Of a stretch of 13,128 nt of DNA, positions 1 to 6,666 are shown piece by piece. Source of the DNA: Candidatus Sifarchaeum marinoarchaea (GTDB lineage Archaea; Asgardarchaeota; Sifarchaeia; Borrarchaeales; Borrarchaeaceae); contig JAECRW010000031.1 in the NCBI GenBank assembly GCA_016294985.1, forward strand, positions 1 through 13,128. Reading direction: 5' to 3'. The notes beneath the pieces are model-generated. The model had not been told where the DNA came from, searched no databases, and saw nothing but the letters and a program-made list of their open reading frames with translations. Position 1 is the stretch's first letter, and each line of letters starts with the position of its first letter. Both the position numbers and the translations under genes were made by a program.

Positions 1-21
1 CTTATTTAATCACCATTAAGT

Positions 22-62
22 AGGTTCATTCTTTTTGAAGAATTATAAATCGATATGAACCT
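22..62. repeat. Nested inverted repeats downstream of fae-hps
   Basis: AGGTTCAT at 22-29 and ATGAACCT at 55-62 form a perfect 8-bp inverted repeat. Inside it, ATTCTT (28-33) and AAGAAT (38-43) form a 6-bp hairpin with a 4-nt loop, and the two structures share two bases. This lies 30-70 bases past the fae-hps stop codon on the transcribed side, so it may be a 3'-end structure or part of a terminator. No long U-run follows directly. Confidence 0.4.
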
Positions 63-92
63 TCTATTTGTCTAAACCAACGCTTTTTCCTT

Positions 93-1313
93 TCACCCAT
101 CCTCTGTATGAACACGATAGTGATCAATAGCTGGCTCTTCGACACCAATAGTTTTAAGGAAGTCCCGAACTGACTTTTCAACGTCTCTTGCTTGTGTAAT
201 ATATCGTCCAACTATGATAATATCCGCTCCTTTCTCTAAAGCATCTTTAGTATTTGCAGGACGAATTCCACCAGCAACAGCAACGAGGAACTTACTGTCA
301 ATAAACTCTTGTTTGACTTCTTTGATGAGATCCCACCGTGTTTTTCCGCCAGAATCTTCTGTATCAATGCCCCGATGAAATATAAGTACATCAGGAAGAT
401 CATCTAGAGATTTGAGATTTTCAAGTATGTTTGTTACATTCATTAAATCAACAATAGCATAGATTCCTAGACGTTTTGCTTCGTAGATAAACTTATTCAA
501 GGTGTCAACTGTAGCGAGACCAGAACAAACAACCGCATCTGCTGTCTCTTCATAGGCCAAGTCCACTTCTACCTTACCAACGTCCAGAGTTTTTAAGTCT
601 GCTATAATAAAAACATCTGGAGCAACTTCTCTCAGTTCACGAATCACTCGAACACCATACTTCTTAATAAGTGGTGTTCCAGCCTCCAGAATAAGGCGGT
701 CACTTTTTGGAGCTAGTCTAATTATCTCTTTTGTTCGACGAATGCTTGGAATATCTAATGCGATTTGGAGGTAAGGAGGTCGCCATAACCTTGGTATTTT
801 GAAGGTTAAAGGATGTTTGGCGCGATCTTTATCATAGATCACTTTTTCAATCGGTGGATAATTTGTTAATGCTCGTTTTAATGCTAATTTTGTAGCTCCA
901 TAGTTATAGTTGTAAATTCTCCGGTGATCATTTGCTTCAGGATGTATGAAAATAGATGCTATTATCACGATCTTATCTAAGTCGACATTATCTGGAAAAA
1001 TACCTTCTTCTACAGCATCTGCAACTGCTTTTGCAACGGCATACTGCGCGGGTCCAAAGATCTTAGCTGCTTGCTCCATATTTTGGACAGTTACTTTCGG
1101 GACAATCAGTGTATGGGGTTTTGGAGGTAAGTTAGGGCGGATAACAGCGAGCAGGGGAGTGTGCCCAGCCGAAAGTGTGGTTAACCCTTGCGCAAATGCC
1201 TTTCCAACGGGTCCGTCTTTGCTTCCGATAAGGAGATCGACATGCGCTAATTCAGGCTCAGTTCCCAGCAACGCCTCACCGATTAGCATATTTAAAATTT
1301 GAATCGCCTCCAT
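93..1313 (-). CDS. fae-hps: Bifunctional formaldehyde-activating enzyme / 3-hexulose-6-phosphate synthase (Fae-Hps)
   Basis: The N-terminal half (about residues 9-165) is Fae, which condenses formaldehyde with a tetrahydromethanopterin-type cofactor. It shows the Fae signature IGEAL, then ELAHVDL with the expected catalytic His24, then IGSKDGPVGKAF and GHTPLLAVI. The C-terminal half (about 175-395) is an OMP-decarboxylase-fold hexulose-phosphate synthase. It carries DLKTLD (Asp239, Lys241, Asp244), the metal/substrate motif of the Hps/KGPDC family, and a late phosphate-binding segment with AVAGGIRP and GADIIIVGRYI. At 406 residues it is full length for the archaeal fusion. In archaea this enzyme usually runs the ribulose monophosphate pathway to make pentoses or to scavenge formaldehyde. 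The start is uncertain: ATG at 1313 has no Shine-Dalgarno, whereas Met9 (ATG at 1289) begins closer to the family consensus but has GGAGG 17 nt upstream. Confidence 0.95.
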   Translation of the reverse strand: MEAIQILNMLIGEALLGTEPELAHVDLLIGSKDGPVGKAFAQGLTTLSAGHTPLLAVIRPNLPPKPHTLIVPKVTVQNMEQAAKIFGPAQYAVAKAVADAVEEGIFPDNVDLDKIVIIASIFIHPEANDHRRIYNYNYGATKLALKRALTNYPPIEKVIYDKDRAKHPLTFKIPRLWRPPYLQIALDIPSIRRTKEIIRLAPKSDRLILEAGTPLIKKYGVRVIRELREVAPDVFIIADLKTLDVGKVEVDLAYEETADAVVCSGLATVDTLNKFIYEAKRLGIYAIVDLMNVTNILENLKSLDDLPDVLIFHRGIDTEDSGGKTRWDLIKEVKQEFIDSKFLVAVAGGIRPANTKDALEKGADIIIVGRYITQARDVEKSVRDFLKTIGVEEPAIDHYRVHTEDG

Positions 1314-1370
1314 AGCTTTGATCTTAATATACCTGCATTTTGAATAGGCAATTAATCCTAGGTTTTCTTA

Positions 1371-1380
1371 GTTTATAAGG
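1371..1380 (-). promoter_or_regulatory. Putative TATA box for fae-hps
   Basis: On the minus strand this reads CCTTATAAAC, close to the archaeal TATA consensus. A start 25-27 bases downstream would fall near 1347, leaving a leader of about 35 nt before the ATG at 1313. A second AT-rich box, TATATTA at 1325-1331, would instead put the start close to Met9. Confidence 0.4.
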
Positions 1381-1463
1381 ATAACAGCCTCTTAAGTAAA
1401 AATGTGAACTGCTTCTCAAAAAGTTGAGGGAGCTTCTGATCAGCTATTTTGTCCAAAAAGAGT

Positions 1464-2405
1464 TTAGGTTTCTTCTTTTTCTCCTACCTCAATCATCTTG
1501 AAAAATTTGGTTAATTCATCCAAACTTCGCGTCATTTGCGACTTCAACTGTTCAGATACCAGTCCAGCTTCCTTCCAAAATTCAATTGCAATAACTTTTC
1601 CATCTTCAACAATGATTCGAGGAGTGTATTCCTCTGCAAAAAAGATCCCTTCTGGCATAGTGGTTATACGCTCTAGTTGTCTCTCAACACGTTCTTCTCC
1701 CAAAAAACGGACGCTTTTCTCGGAGATCGCATAACAATCATGCCCAATAATCACCAACTCTCTATAATATCCGTCAAGAGTCTCAATTCCGTCAAGTTTT
1801 TTCATGACAGACTCTATAGGAACATCTGAAGGAGAAGGGACTACCGATGGAGTTGTAATGGGAACTGATTTCTTTTTATCTACTGTTTCAGTTGGTGTTA
1901 TTTCAACTCTACTCTCTACGAGAGTTTCAGGAAGTTTTTCTGCTTCTGTTGAACTTTCATGAGACTTTAATGTAGGAGTAGGGACTATGTCTGTAAGTTG
2001 CATATATGGGGCGGTGTCTTCTGTGGTTATTTTTTTAGTAGGAGTTTTAGATTTACGTTTAGTGCGTGCAGTTACTTTCTTTTCAGTCTTTTTAACTGTC
2101 ATAGGTGTAGTAGAGGGTTTGGCACCGCTAATCAATGCTTGAAAATCAGGATCATCCCCCGCTTCCCCTTCATCGATACTGTGAACTTTGAAGCGAAAAC
2201 CAATATCTTGCCGTAATTCTGTTGCTGCTCGTGCACCTAGGAATTTCCTTCGTATACGCGCATTAGCACCTTTATATATCCATATGTCTTTTCCAGATTC
2301 ATCAACGATGAGATAGACGTCTTCGCTGCCAAGTTGATTTGGCTTCCAAGGCACTTCATTATATTCTCCTTCGTCTGTAATTATAAATAAACGCACTTTA
2401 CGCAT
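1464..2405 (-). CDS. Gelsolin-like domain protein with Thr/Pro/Lys-rich linker and unknown C-terminal domain
   Basis: Residues about 24-93 resemble a single gelsolin/villin repeat. A hydrophobic strand starting SEDVYLIVDE is followed by DIWIYKGAN (the family's W-x-G-K-G-A-like turn), a long amphipathic helix (50-66), then FKVHSIDEGE and DFQALISG, matching the usual V-x-EG-E...F closing pattern. Residues about 95-195 are low complexity, rich in Thr, Pro, Ser and Lys, and probably disordered. The C-terminal 115 residues form a second predicted globular domain (DGYYRELVIIGHDCYAIS, then PRIIVEDGKVIAIEFWKE) that I do not recognise. No signal peptide or membrane segment is evident. The long helix is Arg/Lys-rich (R50, R52, R53, K54), so the acidic helix residue used in gelsolin type-II calcium sites is not obvious. 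It stands alone, divergent from the 2574 gene. The gelsolin assignment is by eye. Confidence 0.7.
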   Translation of the reverse strand: MRKVRLFIITDEGEYNEVPWKPNQLGSEDVYLIVDESGKDIWIYKGANARIRRKFLGARAATELRQDIGFRFKVHSIDEGEAGDDPDFQALISGAKPSTTPMTVKKTEKKVTARTKRKSKTPTKKITTEDTAPYMQLTDIVPTPTLKSHESSTEAEKLPETLVESRVEITPTETVDKKKSVPITTPSVVPSPSDVPIESVMKKLDGIETLDGYYRELVIIGHDCYAISEKSVRFLGEERVERQLERITTMPEGIFFAEEYTPRIIVEDGKVIAIEFWKEAGLVSEQLKSQMTRSLDELTKFFKMIEVGEKEET

Positions 2406-2515
2406 CTTAGTCAGCCTTTATCTCTATTAAGTCCGAATTATTGCTAAGGAAAGTAAGGGAGAATTTTCACTATTCAAACTTACTCCAAAGACAAGAGTTA
2501 TTATAACACCTTTCA

Positions 2516-2546
2516 ATATTAAATTTTTGATCAAATATTAAATTTT
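2516..2546 (+). promoter_or_regulatory. AT-rich direct repeat in the divergent promoter region
   Basis: The 12-mer ATATTAAATTTT occurs at 2516-2527 and again at 2535-2546, 19 bp apart, with a TGATCA palindrome (2528-2533) between them. The second copy ends 27 bases before the GTG at 2574 and could supply the TATA element. The spacing of nearly two helical turns would also suit a dimeric regulator shared with the divergent gene at 2405. Confidence 0.35.
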
Positions 2547-2573
2547 GTGGTAAATTGATAGGAAGAAAACAGC

Positions 2574-3521
2574 GTGAAATCGTCGAAATTTGTACCCGTT
2601 GCGAAATTTCGAGAAAATCTTCTTCATGCACCAGAAGATGGGTTCATTTCTTTCTTCAATTCACCTTTTTATTCACATAAGAATATGACGGGCATTGATA
2701 TTTATCCGGGGCATCTAACTTACAGAGATGCACTTAGTCCAGTAAAAGGAACAATCTGTGAGATTAAATCTTTTCGAGGACACTCATCTTTGTCTAGTGC
2801 GTCTGAATTAGAATATCTTATTTTGGTGCAGAATGAGGATGACCCAAACATATATACTAAGTTGCTTCACGTAAAGCCTACCGTCCAAAAAGGAGATTAT
2901 GTTGATGTAGGAGACAAAATAGGGGAGTATATACGAAGTTTTTTCTTTGCACGTTGGACTGATCCACATCTGCATGCTGAATTCAGGCCAAAAAAAGATA
3001 CTGTGAGGGCGAGAGGGGCATTCAAACTCTATCTTTGTCAGCCAATTAAAGAATATAGAAAATACAAAGAAGTCCCTCTGAAAGCAACGTTAGTTAAATG
3101 TACGCCTAATGCCCTATTCCTCGAAGTAAAAGAAAATGCCTTCAGCAAACAAAACCTTACCGGATTAAAAGTCTGCATTGAAAAAATGAAAACCGATACT
3201 TTATTTACAGGGATTATTGATGCAGGAATACCACATTTTGGACATGGTGGAATTTTTACTGAAGATGCTTATAAAATCTCTCCAGGGGATATTGTAAAGG
3301 TTAATGGTGTTTCAATAGGAAAAATCATTGAGACAGATCCAATCAGCAAATTTGTACGCTTTCGCCCATATTCTTTTCATATACATTGGAAAGATACAAC
3401 CTTCAAAGGCATTTCTTGTAGGCTCTCTTTAAAAAATAGGTTTATTAAAATTATTTCAACTCCAAAGAATTCATGTCAACATTGTACAGGCGATTCTGGT
3501 ACTGTCAAATTCATAATATGA
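2574..3521 (+). CDS. M23 (LytM-like) metallopeptidase-fold protein, uncertain catalysis
   Basis: The first 140 residues have the layout of an M23 peptidase: TGIDIYPG with Asp42, a beta-rich core starting SPVKGTI, LLHV with His99, the lipoyl-like turn VQKGDYVDVGDKIGEY, and DPHLHAEFRP with the HxH pair His132/His134. Family zinc ligands are the first His of HxxxD, that Asp, and the second His of HxH. Here the position four residues before Asp42 is Met38, and the nearest His is His35, seven before it. The site may therefore be altered. Residues 165-315 are a beta-rich region I do not recognise, ending in a CxxC pair near the C-terminus. No signal peptide or transmembrane segment is visible. The GTG start is supported by GGAAG at 2561-2565, 8 nt upstream. 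Archaea lack murein, so the substrate, if any, is unknown. Confidence 0.65.
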   Translation: MKSSKFVPVAKFRENLLHAPEDGFISFFNSPFYSHKNMTGIDIYPGHLTYRDALSPVKGTICEIKSFRGHSSLSSASELEYLILVQNEDDPNIYTKLLHVKPTVQKGDYVDVGDKIGEYIRSFFFARWTDPHLHAEFRPKKDTVRARGAFKLYLCQPIKEYRKYKEVPLKATLVKCTPNALFLEVKENAFSKQNLTGLKVCIEKMKTDTLFTGIIDAGIPHFGHGGIFTEDAYKISPGDIVKVNGVSIGKIIETDPISKFVRFRPYSFHIHWKDTTFKGISCRLSLKNRFIKIISTPKNSCQHCTGDSGTVKFII

Positions 3522-3536
3522 GACTTTTTGGCTTGA

Positions 3537-3550
3537 TCTCTTTTTAGAGA
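3537..3550 (+). terminator. Small hairpin and U-rich tract after the M23-like gene
   Basis: TCTCT and AGAGA form a perfect 5-bp stem around a T4 loop. It lies 16 bases past the stop codon, and an earlier T5 run sits at 3525-3529. Archaeal termination relies mainly on U-runs, so the T-tracts may matter more than the stem. The downstream gene converges on this region. Confidence 0.35.
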
Positions 3551-3610
3551 AGATTTAATTGTGTAAGTTCGTAATTATATTCTACAAGACTTTCCAAATC
3601 TGGACCAATA

Positions 3611-4132
3611 TTACCATTTTTCATTATGAACTACTTCTTTGTAACTTCTCCGTTTTGGCATTTCTGGTGTTTCAGCAGGATGACCAATTGTTATAATGCC
3701 AATAGGTCGAATATCTTCTGGAAGGTTGAGAATTTCCTGAACTGGACGTTCTTTAAATGCACCAACCCAAGATGCTCCCAAGCCCATTGAAACTGCCATC
3801 AATAGCATATTCTGAGTAGCAGCCCCAGTACTCAAAAAACAATATACATCGCGTCCTCGAGAACCATACCTCTTTTCTGCAAGTTTTGTGTTAGCTGCGA
3901 CGACTATTAAAACTGGTGCCTCGAATACATGTATTTGGCCTAAAGCTTCTTGAGAAAGGCTATGTTTTGTTGTTTTATCACGGACGATAATAAATTCCCA
4001 CGATTGTGTGTTGCCCGCCGAAGGTGCAAGCATCCCAGTTTCAATTATTTTTCGTATGTCCTCTTCTGAGACGTCCTCATCTGTGAACTTTCGAATCGTA
4101 CGTCTAGATTTTATTACTTCTTGGAACTCCAA
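3611..4132 (-). CDS. Nitroreductase-family FMN oxidoreductase (paralogue A)
   Basis: This is a 173-residue nitroreductase-fold protein that probably binds FMN and transfers electrons from NAD(P)H to an unknown substrate. Visible family marks are the N-terminal SRRTIRKF (phosphate-contacting arginines), LAPSAGNTQSWEFIIV, the helix NMLLMAVSMGLGASWVGAF, and the C-terminal IGHPAETP. The length is typical of the short, dimeric nitroreductases. I place the start at the TTG at 4132 because GGTGAT sits 4 nt upstream and the protein then begins LEFQEVIKSRR like its relatives. The in-frame TTG at 4159 has no ribosome site. It is about 55-60% identical by eye to the protein encoded at 4259-4786, with no gaps, so it is a tandem duplicate. 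The physiological substrate cannot be read from the sequence. Confidence 0.88.
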   Translation of the reverse strand: MEFQEVIKSRRTIRKFTDEDVSEEDIRKIIETGMLAPSAGNTQSWEFIIVRDKTTKHSLSQEALGQIHVFEAPVLIVVAANTKLAEKRYGSRGRDVYCFLSTGAATQNMLLMAVSMGLGASWVGAFKERPVQEILNLPEDIRPIGIITIGHPAETPEMPKRRSYKEVVHNEKW

Positions 4133-4136
4133 TGAT

Positions 4137-4142
4137 ATCACC
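4137..4142 (-). promoter_or_regulatory. Shine-Dalgarno deciding the TTG start of nitroreductase A
   Basis: The minus strand reads GGTGAT, a 6-nt match to the GGAGGTGATC complement of the archaeal 16S 3' end. It is followed by 4 nt and TTG. Paralogue B has the same GGTGAT-N4-TTG arrangement. Confidence 0.6.
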
Positions 4143-4176
4143 AAAAGAGCATTATGCAAGTACTCATTTTAAAAAA

Positions 4177-4185
4177 GTATATTTT
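4177..4185 (-). promoter_or_regulatory. Possible internal TATA box for nitroreductase A
   Basis: The minus strand reads AAAATATAC here. A start about 26 bases downstream would give a leader of some 20 nt containing the GGTGAT site. This would let paralogue A be transcribed apart from the upstream cupin/nitroreductase B pair. The 126-bp gap between the paralogues is long for this region and fits a promoter. Confidence 0.3.
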
Positions 4186-4258
4186 TTCTGTAAAAGTCCA
4201 TGAACCATCTAAAAATCTACAAAACACAATAACATGAACATAAATCGGATATCCAAGA

Positions 4259-4786
4259 TCACCATTTCTCTTGATGAACAACTTCATTGTAACTTCTTCG
4301 TCTTGGCATTCGTGGTGTTTCGGCAGAATGACCTAGTGGAATAATGGCCAAAGGGCGAATGCCTACAGGAAGTTCAAGAACTTCTTTCGCCAAAACTTCA
4401 TTAAATGCACCAACCCAGCAGGTTCCAAGCCCTTTTGATATCGCTATCAGAAGCATATTCTCAATGGCAGCCGCTGTGTCTTGAATACAATATAATTCTT
4501 GTCCTCGCGAACCATATCTGGTTGTTGAGCGGCTTATATTTGCACAAACAACTATTACGACTGGTGCCTGAGAGACAAACCTTTGCCCCAAAGCAGCTTC
4601 AGCAAGTTTTTGTTTTATTATCCTATCACGGACGACCAAGAATTCCCAAGGTTGGCAATTTCCAGCAGAGGGTGCGAACGTCCCAGCTTCAATAATTTGA
4701 CGGATAGTTTCTTCTGAGACATCTTCTCCCGTAAATGAGCGAACTGAACGTCGTTTTCTAATCGCTTCTTGAATATCCAAAAACAT
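4259..4786 (-). CDS. Nitroreductase-family FMN oxidoreductase (paralogue B)
   Basis: This is the second short nitroreductase, with RKRRSVRSF, FAPSAGNCQPWEFLVV, NMLLIAISKGLGTCWVGAF and LGHSAETP aligned without gaps to paralogue A. An FMN-dependent NAD(P)H oxidoreductase role follows from the family; the substrate is unknown. An in-frame GTG at 4843 would add an unrelated basic stretch overlapping the cupin gene, so I reject it. Two starts remain: ATG at 4786, with AGGTG 4 nt upstream, or TTG at 4780, with GGTGAT 4 nt upstream exactly as in paralogue A. It begins 19 bases after the cupin stop codon, so the two are very likely co-transcribed. Extra cysteines (after PSAGN and in LGTC) are absent from paralogue A, a mild hint of divergence. 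Confidence 0.88.
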   Translation of the reverse strand: MFLDIQEAIRKRRSVRSFTGEDVSEETIRQIIEAGTFAPSAGNCQPWEFLVVRDRIIKQKLAEAALGQRFVSQAPVVIVVCANISRSTTRYGSRGQELYCIQDTAAAIENMLLIAISKGLGTCWVGAFNEVLAKEVLELPVGIRPLAIIPLGHSAETPRMPRRRSYNEVVHQEKW

Positions 4787-4805
4787 CACCCACCTTGATA
4801 TATGC

Positions 4806-5237
4806 TCAGTCTTCGCTCCACGTAAGTGTGGGCATTTTTCCACCTTTCTCAGTAGAGTGAATGAATAAAATATTCAGTTGGTAATCGCTAGTATTTGTGA
4901 TAGTATGTGCGCCATCGGGACCTTTTGGGCAATAGAAACCCATTTCAGGATGCAATTCTGTTTTATTTCCTTTTGCATCTTCTAGGGTGCCGGCTCCTGA
5001 TAATACATATTGGAACTCTTCATAATCATGATGATGGCTTTCAATCTTAGCTCCAGGCTCCAAAAACAAATACCCGATTACTAGATTTTCTGTCGCGAGT
5101 GGGGTATTTTCACCACATAAAGCTTTCAAAGTCAATCCTTCTATACCGACATCCAGAGAGGATGCATCTTTAAGTTCAGTTATTTTTAGACCTTTTATCT
5201 TACTTTTCGAACCTTTAACCTTCTTCTTTGGAGACAT
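4806..5237 (-). CDS. Small single-domain cupin, metal-binding
   Basis: This is a 143-residue protein with one conserved cupin barrel. Motif 1 is complete (G62-x5-H68-x-H70-x3-E74-x6-G81) and motif 2 supplies PKGPDGAHTITN with His111, giving the usual 3-His/1-Glu metal site. The first 16 residues are a Lys/Ser-rich tail (SPKKKVKGSKSK). The start is set at the ATG at 5237 by AGGTG 7 nt upstream; the in-frame ATG at 5261 has none. Single-domain cupins range from enzymes to small-molecule sensors, so no reaction is assigned. It leads a probable operon with nitroreductase B, 19 bases downstream, which suggests that the cupin and the flavoenzyme act on related compounds. Confidence 0.85.
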   Translation of the reverse strand: MSPKKKVKGSKSKIKGLKITELKDASSLDVGIEGLTLKALCGENTPLATENLVIGYLFLEPGAKIESHHHDYEEFQYVLSGAGTLEDAKGNKTELHPEMGFYCPKGPDGAHTITNTSDYQLNILFIHSTEKGGKMPTLTWSED

Positions 5238-5288
5238 ATATTGCACCTCATTTCGAAGCATTTTGGAGATTCATGCATGATACAACAG

Positions 5289-5298
5289 ATATATAATA
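5289..5298 (-). promoter_or_regulatory. Putative TATA box for the cupin/nitroreductase operon
   Basis: The minus strand reads ATTATATATC. A start about 26 bases downstream, near 5267, would give a leader of about 30 nt carrying the AGGTG ribosome site before the ATG at 5237. Confidence 0.4.
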
Positions 5299-5323
5299 AG
5301 TTCTATTTATTTCGAAAGGATAG

Positions 5324-5370
5324 TGTCAGCAAACCTTTTTTATACTAAATGCTTGTCTCAGATGCTGACA
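5324..5370. repeat. Inverted repeat between the divergent cupin and M50 genes
   Basis: TGTCAGC at 5324-5330 and GCTGACA at 5364-5370 are perfect 7-bp inverted copies separated by 33 nt containing a T6 run. The pair lies between the two divergent promoters, so it could be a paired operator or a hairpin. Chance occurrence is not excluded. Confidence 0.3.
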
Positions 5371-5460
5371 TAAATGCAATAGCATGCCAAATTGGATATA
5401 AGATTTTGAGGTATAGTATAGTCTCAACTTCGTATTTACTAAACATGGGAGTCAGGATCA

Positions 5461-6642
5461 ATGCTTTTTCAAACTGTTTCGGAGCGATTAATAGAAGCCG
5501 CTATCTATATACTGATTGTCTGGGTGTTCATCTATGTTGCTTACAAAGTTTTTAATTTGAAAAATAAAGGCGTTGAACTCGGACCATTTATTGTAATTTA
5601 TAAGACTACGAGATTAGCTATCATCGAAAAATTGGCTAAAAAGTATCCATGGGCGTGGAAAATTGCTTTTTCAGCAGGAATAGTTATTGGATTTGTCGGT
5701 ATGGCCCAAATCTTCATACTACTCCTACAAAACCTCATTAATTTTTTCGTTGCACCACTCCAGGCAAGCCCAGTCTTACCTCTCCTTCCGGGCATTACAA
5801 TATCAGGTGAATCACTTCCGTTTATCATTTTTGGGCTCGCAGTAGTTCTTTTAACACACGAGATATCCCATGGTATTGCTGCGCGTATTGAAGGTGTAAG
5901 ATTAAAATCAGCGGGATTATTATTACTTGCCATTCTTCCTGGGGCTTTTGTGGAACCTGAGGAAGAAGATATCAAAAAAGTGTCACCAACTTCAAGACTA
6001 CGGATTTTTGGTGCAGGGTCATTTTCAAATATTGTTACTGCATTGCTAGTCCTTTTACTTCTAACAAATTTTGCACTCGTGATTGCGCCATTTTTTGGAC
6101 CATCAAATGGTGTGCTAGTAACAGAAGTGGTTCCAGGAGGACCTTCAGATGGTATCCTAGAACGAGGTAATATCATCTATTCGATTAACGGCATGCCAAC
6201 TCAAAATGTGCAGGCACTTTCTGAAATTCTCTCAACAGTACAGGCATATGAGACTATTGAGCTTGAAACCGATGAAGGAATAATCCAATTTAAAACAGGT
6301 GCACGACCAGACGATTCAACCAAAGGCTACCTTGGCGTTTTCACTTTTAATCATTATCCGTCACGCATCTCGTTCCTAGGCAAATTCTTCCCGGTTCAAC
6401 TGTTTACTCTCTTTCAATGGACCTTTTTACTCACTTTAAATATTGGTTTGTTAAATTTGCTGCCCATTCTTTTCCTAGATGGGGACAGAATGTTAACAGA
6501 GGTTGTCAACTACATTAGTCAACGATATAACTCAGAAATAGTTGGTAAAGTGGTTCTAAATGGTATCAGGGCCTTCGCTTTATTGGTACTTCTTCTGAAC
6601 ATTATTTTGACTTTTCTTAACATGGGACTTGTAGCGATCTAA
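5461..6642 (+). CDS. Site-2 protease-like intramembrane zinc metalloprotease (M50) with PDZ domain
   Basis: This 393-residue polytopic membrane protein probably performs regulated intramembrane proteolysis. The zinc motif HEISH (His133, Glu134, His137) lies in a hydrophobic helix (about 119-142), and the third ligand is in the LDG motif (Asp340) inside NLLPILFLDGDRM. A segment starting GAGSFSNIVTALL fits the conserved small-residue/Asn helix of S2P proteins. Between the catalytic halves is a PDZ-like domain (about 218-285, NGVLVTEVVPGGPSDGIL then IIYSINGMP). Other likely membrane helices are near 11-31, 68-96, 150-165, 188-212, 315-337 and 366-390. An acidic loop (FVEPEEEDIKK) follows the second core helix. 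This architecture resembles archaeal and eukaryotic S2P rather than bacterial RseP with two PDZ domains. The ATG start has GGGAG 9 nt upstream. Its substrate is unknown. Confidence 0.9.
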   Translation: MLFQTVSERLIEAAIYILIVWVFIYVAYKVFNLKNKGVELGPFIVIYKTTRLAIIEKLAKKYPWAWKIAFSAGIVIGFVGMAQIFILLLQNLINFFVAPLQASPVLPLLPGITISGESLPFIIFGLAVVLLTHEISHGIAARIEGVRLKSAGLLLLAILPGAFVEPEEEDIKKVSPTSRLRIFGAGSFSNIVTALLVLLLLTNFALVIAPFFGPSNGVLVTEVVPGGPSDGILERGNIIYSINGMPTQNVQALSEILSTVQAYETIELETDEGIIQFKTGARPDDSTKGYLGVFTFNHYPSRISFLGKFFPVQLFTLFQWTFLLTLNIGLLNLLPILFLDGDRMLTEVVNYISQRYNSEIVGKVVLNGIRAFALLVLLLNIILTFLNMGLVAI

Positions 6643-6666
6643 TAATTCTAGCAGCCTGAACATTGA

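Noticed and set aside
26..211. 61-codon reading frame overlapping the end of fae-hps
   Set aside because: It overlaps the conserved Hps C-terminus in another frame and has a composition expected by chance.
946..1302. 118-codon plus-strand frame opposite the Fae domain
   Set aside because: It is antisense to highly conserved Fae sequence with no homology I recognise.
4787..4843. N-terminal extension of nitroreductase B from the GTG at 4843
   Set aside because: It would overlap the cupin gene, is not shared with the paralogue, and a well-placed ribosome site supports a start at 4786 or 4780.
5349..5555. 68-codon frame starting upstream of the M50 gene and overlapping its start
   Set aside because: It lacks a ribosome site and overlaps the first conserved helix of the protease in another frame.
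5598..6176. 192-codon reading frame antisense to the M50 protease gene
   Set aside because: It mirrors a strongly supported membrane protease and has no ribosome site or recognisable domain.
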